Part shown: one piece after another, positions 8,633 through 15,547 of the stretch
Layout: every line of letters begins with the position of its first letter
Numbering within the stretch: position 1 is the stretch's first letter
Source: Kribbella pratensis
GTDB taxonomy: Bacteria > Actinomycetota > Actinomycetes > Propionibacteriales > Kribbellaceae
NCBI RefSeq assembly: GCF_004366075.1
Contig: NZ_SODU01000002.1
Location: 248,001 to 312,000 of the forward strand
Length of the DNA: 64,000 bases
Direction of reading: 5' to 3'
Program-made: the position numbers and the translations under genes
Notes under the pieces: model-generated
What the model was told of the DNA's origin: nothing
Seen by the model: only the letters and a program-made list of their open reading frames with translations
Databases searched by the model: none

Positions 8633-9738
8633 CGCTGCCGCCCTTCCGAGCCCCGTCCCGCACCGTTCGTCGTCCGCCCCGCCGCAGCCTGCCCGGCGGC
8701 GGCTCCGGCCGACTCCTTCGACGGTTTGGTGAGGGCCACAACACCGTCGTACACCTTGGACGCCGCCCCGGCGGCGGCGTTCAGCGCGCCACCCCACGAC
8801 GTACCGAGGAAGAGCTTGGTCTCGGCGGATCGGCTGGTGTTCGTGGTCGTGATGGACGTCAGGTCGCCCCGGACCACCCGCCCGATGTTGCGCAGCGACT
8901 CACTGTTCGGCCGGTAGTACTCGTTGTGCCAGTGCACCGACACTGGGTCGTCGCCGGCCCGCGGATCGGTGGTCGCCATCCGGATCGCGTCCGAGAAGTT
9001 CGCCGGATCCGGTCCGTGCCACTCGGTGTACGAGACGTAGTCTCCCGGCGCGCGCTCGGTGTACAGCCTGGTCGGCGGCTGGACGAAGTCGGCGGCCTCG
9101 TCGACGTACTTCGCGATTCCCGGCGAGCCCGTCATCACCAGCCGCTTCGGCCGGGCACCCGCCATCACCGCCTGCGCGGCCACGTCGGTTCCGTACGAAT
9201 GCGCGACCAGCGTGACATCGGCATCCTCGGCCTTCAGTTCGTCGACCTCGTTCATGAACTCCGCGAGCCGCGGTCCGGCCTCGATCGCCGCGTCCTTGCT
9301 CGCGGCCTGCACCAGGCTCTGCGGTGAGTCGTAGTCGAGCCACACGACAACGGCCGTACCCGGTCCGGCCTCCTGCTTGATCAGGTCACCGCGGTCCGAC
9401 TGCCCGCGGAACGTGTCCAGGCTGTTCCCCATCCCAGGCACGAGCACCGCGATGTTCTTCGCCGCCTGGAGATCACCGAGGACCTCGACCGCACGGCCCT
9501 GCCCCTCGGGATCGACCTCGAGGAACTGGCGCGGCCGTTGGACCTCGACGACGTTGCCGTCGGCGTCCACGTCGGTGACGGTGACCGGGGTGAGCAGCTC
9601 GTTGACGGTGTCCAGCCGCTTCCGCTGATCGTCACTCGCCGTACCGTCGTCGACGGCGGCCTGCAGCCGGTCCCGAGCCACGACGAGCACGGCATGGTTG
9701 GCACGGAACCGTTCGGCAAGCTGGTCGGACTCAGTCAT
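8629..9738 (-). CDS. DUF1023 alpha/beta-hydrolase H2
   Basis: 369 residues, paralog of H1. The core has 'NIAVLVPGMGNS', nucleophile elbow 'LVAHSYGTDVAAQA' (A-H-S-Y-G rather than G-N-S-Y-G), 'MTGSPGIAKYV' and 'GDYVSYTEWHGPDP'. The C-terminal tail of about 40 residues is rich in Ala, Gly and Arg. It is the first gene of the leftward series H2-P3-P2-H1-P1, which looks like a duplicated two-gene module. No signal peptide. Substrate unknown. Confidence 0.8.
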   Translation of the reverse strand: MTESDQLAERFRANHAVLVVARDRLQAAVDDGTASDDQRKRLDTVNELLTPVTVTDVDADGNVVEVQRPRQFLEVDPEGQGRAVEVLGDLQAAKNIAVLVPGMGNSLDTFRGQSDRGDLIKQEAGPGTAVVVWLDYDSPQSLVQAASKDAAIEAGPRLAEFMNEVDELKAEDADVTLVAHSYGTDVAAQAVMAGARPKRLVMTGSPGIAKYVDEAADFVQPPTRLYTERAPGDYVSYTEWHGPDPANFSDAIRMATTDPRAGDDPVSVHWHNEYYRPNSESLRNIGRVVRGDLTSITTTNTSRSAETKLFLGTSWGGALNAAAGAASKVYDGVVALTKPSKESAGAAAGQAAAGRTTNGAGRGSEGRQR

Positions 9739-9801
9739 CGTGACTCCCCGTGACAGCCGGTCACCTGGGCGTGCAACCGGGCCAACCGCAGTTTGTCAGG
9801 C

Positions 9802-10350
9802 CTAAGGGGTGAAGGCCAGTGACCAGTTGCCGGAGTGGTACGAGAGGTTGACCGTGGCCAATGGGCGTACGTCGACGTGCCGCAGCGACTCCGCGGGCGC
9901 GTCGACGACGTACAGGACGATCGCGCGGACGATCGCCGGATGGACGACCGCCAGCGCGGAACCGTGCTCCCGCGCCGCGAGATCGCCCAACCAATCGGCA
10001 ACCCGGGCGAGCACGTCGTTCTCGGTCTCGCCACCGGGCGTGGCGGTGTGCGGCCGCTCGAGCCATGCCGGGGTGCGCGATGGCTCGGACGCGAGTAGCT
10101 CTTCCAGCTCGCGCCCGGTCCACTCGCCGTACTCACGATCCCGCAGCGCCGGCTCCACCACCGGGTCGTGCCCGAGTACGGCGGCCGTGCGTACGGCGGC
10201 CTGCTCCGGCCCGGCGTACACGGCATCGGCAGACAATTTCAGCTCGCGCGCCGCCTCGAGACTCGCCGGATCCGGCTCGGCGTCCCCACCGAGTACGAGT
10301 CCGCGCAACGTGGGTGTCAGGGCGTGCGCAAGCACTGTGAGAGCCGTCAA
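9802..10350 (-). CDS. histidine-phosphatase-fold protein of the cobalt uptake operon
   Basis: 182 residues from a TTG whose last bases overlap the cbtA stop (TTGA). The fold signals are there: 'LRDREYGEWTGRELEEL' and 'LAVVHPAIVRAIV' around the second catalytic His. The usual LxRHG is 'VLAHA', so the phosphate-binding Arg is lost while the His stays, and the following 'SPxxRxxxTA' block is degenerate. Relatives act in cobalamin nucleotide-loop steps or as generic phosphatases. Activity is doubtful or altered. Position in the operon ties it to cobalt/B12 metabolism. Confidence 0.72.
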   Translation of the reverse strand: MTALTVLAHALTPTLRGLVLGGDAEPDPASLEAARELKLSADAVYAGPEQAAVRTAAVLGHDPVVEPALRDREYGEWTGRELEELLASEPSRTPAWLERPHTATPGGETENDVLARVADWLGDLAAREHGSALAVVHPAIVRAIVLYVVDAPAESLRHVDVRPLATVNLSYHSGNWSLAFTP

Positions 10351-11087
10351 GCGGCAGCCACCTTCGATCGGATCGGCCGGCGGTCCACCGCGACCGCATA
10401 CCCGAATCCGAGCAGGAGCCACAGCGTCGCCTGCGTACCGAGCGAGGCGAACCGGAACTGCCACAGCAGCGTAGCGGGGAACGTCTCCGGAACCTCGTTG
10501 ATCCGCGGCAGAATCAGGTACGCCGCCACCACGGTGACGACCAGCCCGGCAACACCACCCGCGAGCCGGGCGACCTCGCCGTACCGCGCCGCCCACCGGG
10601 AGAGCGCGACACCGGCCCAGACCGCGAGCAGGCCGATCACCAGGGTCAGGAGATAGGTGACCGTACGGCGGGTGATCGTGTCCGGATCACCGACCGCGGG
10701 CGGATTCGGTGGGTACTTGAGGAACGGGACCAGCACGATGCCGACGAACCCCGCCGCGGCGAGTCCGAGCGCGGCGTACGCGTCGTTCCCGGTCCGGAGC
10801 TTGCGGCGGAGCAGTGTGAATGCGACCGCGAACAGCCCGCCGAGCGCAACGCCGTACAGGCTCGTCGCGAGGAACAGGCCGGCTCGCTGGCCGTCCCGGC
10901 TGACGAGCGGGTCCTCGTGGTGGTCTTCTTCATGAGCGTGAGTGTGCGCGTGACCGCCGGACTCTTCGATAGCGATCGCCGCGTCGACACGCGACTCGCC
11001 CACCGCATAGGCGAACGTTCCGGCCAGCAGGCCGGCGAAGAGTCCGACGACCAGTCCGCGCACCAGGAGCGATCCGAAGGTGCGCAT
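10347..11087 (-). CDS. cbtA: CbtA family cobalt transporter subunit
   Basis: 246 residues with about five membrane segments, the first at residues 8-28. A His-rich loop follows ('HAHTHAHEEDHHED') that probably captures the metal. 'FLKYPPNPPAVGDPDTI' is a conserved CbtA feature. CbtA works with the small CbtB in cobalt uptake for cobalamin. It lies 4 bp after cbtB and overlaps the phosphatase-like gene, downstream of a cobalamin riboswitch, which confirms the assignment. Confidence 0.9.
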   Translation of the reverse strand: MRTFGSLLVRGLVVGLFAGLLAGTFAYAVGESRVDAAIAIEESGGHAHTHAHEEDHHEDPLVSRDGQRAGLFLATSLYGVALGGLFAVAFTLLRRKLRTGNDAYAALGLAAAGFVGIVLVPFLKYPPNPPAVGDPDTITRRTVTYLLTLVIGLLAVWAGVALSRWAARYGEVARLAGGVAGLVVTVVAAYLILPRINEVPETFPATLLWQFRFASLGTQATLWLLLGFGYAVAVDRRPIRSKVAAA

Positions 11088-11091
11088 GTCG

Positions 11092-11289
11092 TTAGTGACA
11101 GGGAACGCCGAGAAGGTGGCGACCGTCGTGCATCAGCTCGTGCAGGTACATGCCGGAGCGGGAGACCGCACCCTGGTCGAACCCGACCAGATACGCGAGC
11201 AGGAGCATCACACCGACGCTGAGCAGCGCGGCGGCGAGAAGCTTGGAAGAGAGCGCCGGTACGGCGACCGACTGGGCAGGAACTGCCAT
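11092..11289 (-). CDS. cbtB: CbtB family small cobalt transporter subunit
   Basis: 65 residues, starting at the ATG behind a strong AGGAGG site; the upstream open frame runs through the riboswitch and is not coding. One transmembrane helix spans about residues 17-37. The C-terminus carries the CbtB metal motif 'YLHELMHDGRHLLGVPCH', rich in His. It is the first gene of the operon. Confidence 0.9.
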   Translation of the reverse strand: MAVPAQSVAVPALSSKLLAAALLSVGVMLLLAYLVGFDQGAVSRSGMYLHELMHDGRHLLGVPCH

Positions 11290-11331
11290 CTGAACTGAAC
11301 CTCCTGGGGAAGTGCGCGTCCCCTTAGAAAG

Positions 11332-11445
11332 GCTGCGAGTGCCCGAGCGTCCTGACTTACGAGCCGAAACTCGATCACAGTGGCGCGGCCGCGCCGGCTT
11401 CTCACCGGCTTCCCTCATGGCACCGCAGGTTGACCCTCGAACCGT
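11332..11445 (-). ncRNA. cobalamin (B12) riboswitch upstream of cbtB
   Basis: On the minus strand the leader contains the AdoCbl-riboswitch signature in order: 'GCCATGAGGGAAGCCGGTGA', then GAAGCCGGCGC, a GC stem, 'GCCACTGTGA', and the B12 box 'AGTCAGGACGCTCGG' (11343-11357), closed by complementary flanks ending GCAGC. It lies about 45 nt before the cbtB start. B12 binding should hide the ribosome site and lower expression of cbtB-cbtA. Exact ends are estimated. Confidence 0.93.
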
Positions 11446-11898
11446 AGGGGCCACCCCACCCCCCGGTCAACGCACCACGGCGCGCCGGTGACCTATCCCA
11501 CCCCCACCCCGCCGGCGCGGAGGTGGTGTGGACGGGGCGGTGGTGTGGGCAGAGGGAGTAATGGGCGGGAGGCCGTGGGCGGGAGGTGGGATGTGGACGG
11601 GAGGTGAGATGTGGACGGGAGGTGAGATGTGGACGGGAGGTGGGACCCCCTTCCCGGCCCCGCACCTGTTCCGACCACCGAGTCGTGTCGTTTGGCTCCC
11701 GACCCCCGGAGTCGTGGATCGTGGTCGTTTTTTTCGCCCGTTTCTGGGCCGATTTCCACGACTCGGCGGCGCACCGCGCCAAGCGGGGGTGGGTAGCGCG
11801 CAGGGCCGTTGCGCTGAGGAGCCTCGCGACGAAGCAAGCTCCTGCGCTTCGCACAATTGGGCTGACCACATCCGCCCGTCGCGCTTACCCTGGACGAC
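11446..11898. other. intergenic region without a recognisable gene
   Basis: About 450 bp between the divergent cbtB leader and the LysE-type gene. It holds a short tandem repeat (listed separately), purine-rich G tracts and a T7 run near 11729-11735. Open frames cross it on both strands but have no homology signals or ribosome sites. Promoters for both flanking units should lie here; I could not place them with confidence. Confidence 0.5.
11586..11639. repeat. three tandem copies of an 18-bp unit
   Basis: The unit is GTGAGATGTGGACGGGAG; copies 2 and 3 are identical, copy 1 differs by one base (GTGGG for GTGAG), and a partial copy follows. It is G-rich on the plus strand. There are no spacers, so it is not a CRISPR array. 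Confidence 0.85.
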
Positions 11899-12540
11899 AT
11901 GCCGTCCGCTCATCACTTGCTTGCGTTTGCGATTACTGCGTTCATCATCATCGTTGTGCCAGGGCCCAGTGTGCTGTTCATTGTCGGGCGGGCGCTGGCG
12001 GTTGGGCGGCGAGAAGCTGTGCTGACGATGGTGGGGAACACGCTCGGGGCCGCGATTCTGCTGGGGGCGGTGTCGCTCGGGCTCGGGACGTTGATCGCGG
12101 CGAGTGCGATCGCGTTGACCGTGGTGAAGCTCGCGGGCGCGGCGTACCTGATCTTTCTCGGGGTGCAGGCGTTTCGCTCGCGGAAGTCGCTGGTCGAGGC
12201 GATGCGCGGTACGGCGAAGCCGAGTACTACCCGGCGGACCATCCGCCAGGGATTCCTGGTGGGGGTGACGAATGCGAAGACGGCGGTGTTCTTCGCTGCT
12301 GTGCTGCCGCAGTTCGTCGACAAGGGGGCCGGCGCGCCGGCGTGGGCGCAGATCTTGGTGCTCGGGCTGATCTTCATCTTGATCGCGCTCTGCTCGGACA
12401 GCGTGTGGGCGTTCGTGGCCGGCACAGCGCGCGAGTGGTTCGCTCGCTCACCGCGCCGGCTCGAGCTGGTCGGCGGCACCGGCGGCCTCATGATCATCGG
12501 CCTCGGCGCCAGCATCGCGGTCACCGGCTCTAAGGAGTAA
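11899..12540 (+). CDS. LysE/RhtB family amino acid or metabolite exporter
   Basis: 213 residues with about six membrane helices. The N-terminal 'IIIVVPGPSVLFIVGRAL' is the hallmark PGP motif of LysE/RhtB exporters; 'GFLVGVTNAKTAVFF' is the second conserved region. Substrates in this family include homoserine, threonine and lysine. The 5' third uses many G/T-ending codons and the 3' third mainly C-ending ones. It converges with the MFS gene across an inverted repeat. Confidence 0.87.
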   Translation: MPSAHHLLAFAITAFIIIVVPGPSVLFIVGRALAVGRREAVLTMVGNTLGAAILLGAVSLGLGTLIAASAIALTVVKLAGAAYLIFLGVQAFRSRKSLVEAMRGTAKPSTTRRTIRQGFLVGVTNAKTAVFFAAVLPQFVDKGAGAPAWAQILVLGLIFILIALCSDSVWAFVAGTAREWFARSPRRLELVGGTGGLMIIGLGASIAVTGSKE

Positions 12541-12697
12541 GTGCGTCTCCTGTGTGCCCCATGTATGGCGAACTGCGGCCGTGAGACAGGTTCTGGTGGG
12601 CTCGCACCGGGTATTCCTTGTCCGCAGCGCCCACAGGATGTCTCTTCCTCCAACACCCGACCGACCGCGGGCACGTGCGGACGCATTCCTCCGAAAC

Positions 12698-12796
12698 TGC
12701 ATCTCGACAGTACGTATACGTCTACTACCCGCCACCGCACACCGGGCGGCGGGCCGGATTCCCGGGCAGTGGACGTATACGTACTGTCGAGATGCA
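12698..12796. repeat. large inverted repeat (25-bp perfect arms, 34 bp with two mismatches)
   Basis: Bases 12698-12722 are the exact reverse complement of 12772-12796. Inward pairing resumes after mismatches at 12723/12771 and 12727/12767 up to 12731/12763, leaving a 31-nt GC-rich loop. Each arm carries the palindromic TACGTATACG core. It lies between two convergent genes, so it could act as a bidirectional terminator, but there is no T tract and the arms are much longer than needed. It could also be the remnant of a small mobile element or a recombinase site. Confidence 0.85.
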
Positions 12797-12828
12797 CAAA
12801 ATCCAGTTCCAACACGCGCTGCAAGTAC

Positions 12829-14193
12829 TTAGGCGGTAGCGGTACGGCGGCCTGCTGGTACGCCGAGGAGTGCGAGGAAGGCCGGCAGACCGAAGGCGAC
12901 TAGGTACGCCAGTACGGCGGAGTGCGGTTCCATCGCGGCGAACAGTGATCCGCCGATCGCGAGGATCGTTGCGGTCGACAACGAGTCGCTGAGCTGCAAG
13001 GCGGAGCTGTTGGCGCCTTGTTCGTCGCGTTCGGAGTACTCCAGGACCAGCACGGACAGGGTCGGGAACACGGTCCCCATGCCCAGACCGGTCAGGCTCC
13101 AACCGAGGATGCCCACCAGCACCGGCACGTCCGGGTTGAGCGTCAGTGCCGCGGTGACGATGCCGACCAGGATCGCGAGCATGCCGACCTGCAGAAAGAC
13201 CGCGTGCGAGAACCGCTGGTTCGGGCGGCCGCGGTACCACGACGCGGCGGACCAGCTCAGTGCGCTGACCGTCAGTACGAGACCGGCGAGCGCCGGCGAC
13301 AGGCCGCGCTCCCGGGTGAGCATCAACGGCAGGAACACCTCGGCGCCGAACCCGGACGCCGCCACCAGCCCGCGCAGCGCGATCACCGACGGCAGCCCAC
13401 GACCGAACGCGAACGTCCCGGACGGCAACAGTCGCGGCCCGAACGCGATCACCCCCGCCAGACCGATCACGAGCAGCACATTCTGTACGACGCCACGCTG
13501 CTGCCCGCCGTAGTGCAGCAGCCCGACACCCACGGCGGCCGCGACTGCCCACAGCGCCCGCTTGTCCCACAGCTTCCCCGGACGTACGTCGGACGCGCTC
13601 CCGCGAGCCAGGCCGGGACGCATCACCAGCGCGGCCGGGATCGCGATCGCCGGTACGGCGAGGAACACGAGCCGCCAGCTGGAGTGTTCGACGATCAGGC
13701 CGGCGATCGCGGGACCGACGAGGGACGGCACGACCCAGCCGGTCGCGAACGCGGCGAAGATCCGGGGCCTCAGACGGGCCGGGTACAGCTGACCCACGAC
13801 GACGTACAGCGCGACCGTGAGCAGGCCGGAGCCGAAGCCTTGGATGATGCGGCCCGCGACGAGGATCTCCATCGACGGCGCCAGACCCGCGATCAACAGC
13901 CCGGCCAGGAACCACGCCGTACCGTGCCAGAGCGGACGGGTCGGGCCCTTCAGGTCGCTCCAGGTGCCGGAGACAACCATCGCGACCACACCGGAGGCGA
14001 GCGGGCCGCCGAACGCGAGCGCGTACAGGTTCAGGCCGTCGAGTGCTTGCGCAACGGTCGGCATCGCGGTCGCGACGGCCAGGGACTCGAACGCGACCAG
14101 GGTGATCAGCGCGACCATCCCGATGGTCAGTGCGCGGTACTGCGGTGAAAGGACGCCGCCTGTCTCAACAGTTGGCTCGGCAACGGTGGTCAT
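12829..14193 (-). CDS. MFS drug/metabolite efflux transporter
   Basis: 454 residues from the second ATG (MTTVAEP); an ATG four codons upstream is possible. Many hydrophobic helices are visible. Motif A-like 'GTWSDLKGPTRPLW' sits between helices 2 and 3, and 'AGRIIQGFGSGLLTVALYVV' is the DHA2/DHA1-type motif. The second half has 'LSPALAGLVLTVSALSWSAA'. Probably an exporter in the membrane; substrate unknown. A 10-bp palindrome lies just upstream, and a DUF1304 gene precedes it by 38 bp on the same strand. Confidence 0.83.
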   Translation of the reverse strand: MTTVAEPTVETGGVLSPQYRALTIGMVALITLVAFESLAVATAMPTVAQALDGLNLYALAFGGPLASGVVAMVVSGTWSDLKGPTRPLWHGTAWFLAGLLIAGLAPSMEILVAGRIIQGFGSGLLTVALYVVVGQLYPARLRPRIFAAFATGWVVPSLVGPAIAGLIVEHSSWRLVFLAVPAIAIPAALVMRPGLARGSASDVRPGKLWDKRALWAVAAAVGVGLLHYGGQQRGVVQNVLLVIGLAGVIAFGPRLLPSGTFAFGRGLPSVIALRGLVAASGFGAEVFLPLMLTRERGLSPALAGLVLTVSALSWSAASWYRGRPNQRFSHAVFLQVGMLAILVGIVTAALTLNPDVPVLVGILGWSLTGLGMGTVFPTLSVLVLEYSERDEQGANSSALQLSDSLSTATILAIGGSLFAAMEPHSAVLAYLVAFGLPAFLALLGVPAGRRTATA

Positions 14194-14213
14194 GACGACG
14201 ACCATCGTTGCTC

Positions 14214-14223
14214 AAGTGCACTT
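14214..14223. promoter_or_regulatory. short palindrome ahead of the MFS gene
   Basis: AAGTGCACTT is a perfect 10-bp dyad 8-20 bp before the possible starts of the MFS gene, where a repressor would block expression. No cognate regulator gene lies next to it. Chance occurrence cannot be excluded. Confidence 0.35.
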
Positions 14224-14231
14224 CAAGTCAA

Positions 14232-14597
14232 CTAGAGAATCGCGGCGAGAACGAGTGCGGCGATCGGCGGCACCGCCTGGGTGGCGGCGGCACGGAGCAT
14301 GCGACGGTCGGAGGCGAGGAGCACGATGCCCGCGCCGGCCATGCACGCACATGCGAAGAGCGCGATCGCGTGGCCCTTGTCGCCGCCCCAGATCAGCCCG
14401 CCGAGCGCACCGATCGCCAGGAACAGGTTGTAGAAGCCTTGGTTGAACGCCCACGGCCGAGCGGTCTCGACCTCGGTGTCCTTCACCAGGAACCGCCGGT
14501 AGGTGCTCGGCTTCCGGAACAGCACGCTCTCCATGGCGAACACGACCACATGGAACACACCCGCGACACCCACGAAGATCTGCGCGATCACGCTCAT
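14232..14597 (-). CDS. DUF1304 family membrane protein
   Basis: 121 residues with four membrane segments. It shows the family features: 'HVVVFAMESVLF' in helix 1, 'ETARPWAFNQGFYNLFLAIG' in the middle, and a C-terminal hydrophobic helix. Function of DUF1304 is unknown; it is widespread in bacteria as an inner-membrane protein. It lies between the phosphotriesterase-like and MFS genes on the same strand. Confidence 0.85.
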   Translation of the reverse strand: MSVIAQIFVGVAGVFHVVVFAMESVLFRKPSTYRRFLVKDTEVETARPWAFNQGFYNLFLAIGALGGLIWGGDKGHAIALFACACMAGAGIVLLASDRRMLRAAATQAVPPIAALVLAAIL

Positions 14598-14612
14598 GCC
14601 CGGAAGGTACCG

Positions 14613-15524
14613 CTACGCCCGCCAATCCGTGGCGAAGGCGCGCGCCGGGTTGTTCCGGAACACGGCGTCGGCGATGTCCGCACCGAAGTACCGCGTGATC
14701 CGCGGCCTGAGGTGCGTCAGCAGGTACGGCATCCCCGGACCCTCGCCGGTCGCGGCCCGGGCGCGAGCCGTCGTGGTGTCGCCGCCGAGCAGCAGGCGGT
14801 CCGCGTACCCCGCGTCGATCAGCGCCGCGAGGCAATCGGTCAGCCGTGGATCGGTCGCGTTGTTGGCCCGCGACGGTCCGTCGAACGCCAGCCACGCACC
14901 TCGCTGCGCCAGCTCGAGATGTACCCGATGGTCGGGAAACCGGTTGAGATGCCCGAGGATCACAGCGGCCGGGTGTACGTCGAGTTGGTCGACGAGCAGA
15001 TCGAGTACGGCGTCTGCGGCGGAACCGAGCTCGTGGTGGACGGCGATCGGCGCGTTGGTCGCGTGATGGGCCTCAGCCGCTGCCCGCATCACCAGCTCGG
15101 CATGTCCGTCGAGGACGTGGAACCCGCCGGCCACCTTGATCAGCCCGGCACGGACCGGAGTGTCGCCGATGCCTGTCGTCAGCTCGCGGACGAAGATCTC
15201 GGCCAGCTGGTCCTGCACCTTGTCGACGTACCCGTCCGGGTAGTGTTCGCGCCGGTGCAGGCCGGTCGCGGCGACGATCGAAACGCCTGTGCTGGTTGAG
15301 ATTCCGGGCAGAAGACCAGCTTGCCGGTTCAGCCCGTGCGGAGTCCATTGCACGATCGCCTGGCCGCCCGCGTCCGCAAACGCCCGTACCTCGGCAACCG
15401 CTGCCGCCTCGTCGTCCAGCTCTTGCCCTGGGAGGGCAGCCGAGCGGAAGAACAGGTGGTCGTGCGAGTCGGTGACGCCGAACGCTTCCGGCACGAGATC
15501 GTTCAGGACCGTACGGATCCGCAT
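14613..15524 (-). CDS. phosphotriesterase-family metal-dependent hydrolase
   Basis: 303 residues. The binuclear-metal set of the PTE branch is complete: 'VTDSHDHLFF' (HxH), 'GLIKVAGG' (bridging Lys), 'VHHELG' (His), 'ILGHLNRF' (His) and 'LLGGDTTT' (Asp). Most such proteins are lactonases or homology-only members rather than organophosphatases. It lies 15 bp upstream of the DUF1304 gene and 23 bp after the helicase stop, so the genes may be read together. Substrate unknown. Confidence 0.85.
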   Translation of the reverse strand: MRIRTVLNDLVPEAFGVTDSHDHLFFRSAALPGQELDDEAAAVAEVRAFADAGGQAIVQWTPHGLNRQAGLLPGISTSTGVSIVAATGLHRREHYPDGYVDKVQDQLAEIFVRELTTGIGDTPVRAGLIKVAGGFHVLDGHAELVMRAAAEAHHATNAPIAVHHELGSAADAVLDLLVDQLDVHPAAVILGHLNRFPDHRVHLELAQRGAWLAFDGPSRANNATDPRLTDCLAALIDAGYADRLLLGGDTTTARARAATGEGPGMPYLLTHLRPRITRYFGADIADAVFRNNPARAFATDWRA

Positions 15525-15547
15525 CAGTACCTCTGCCTTTCAGCGGG

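Noticed and set aside
11586..11639. Tandem repeat considered as a CRISPR array
   Set aside because: Copies are directly adjacent with no spacers, and no cas gene is in the window.
12698..12796. Inverted repeat considered as an insertion sequence end pair
   Set aside because: Only 31 nt lie between the arms, so no transposase can be encoded; no flanking duplication seen.
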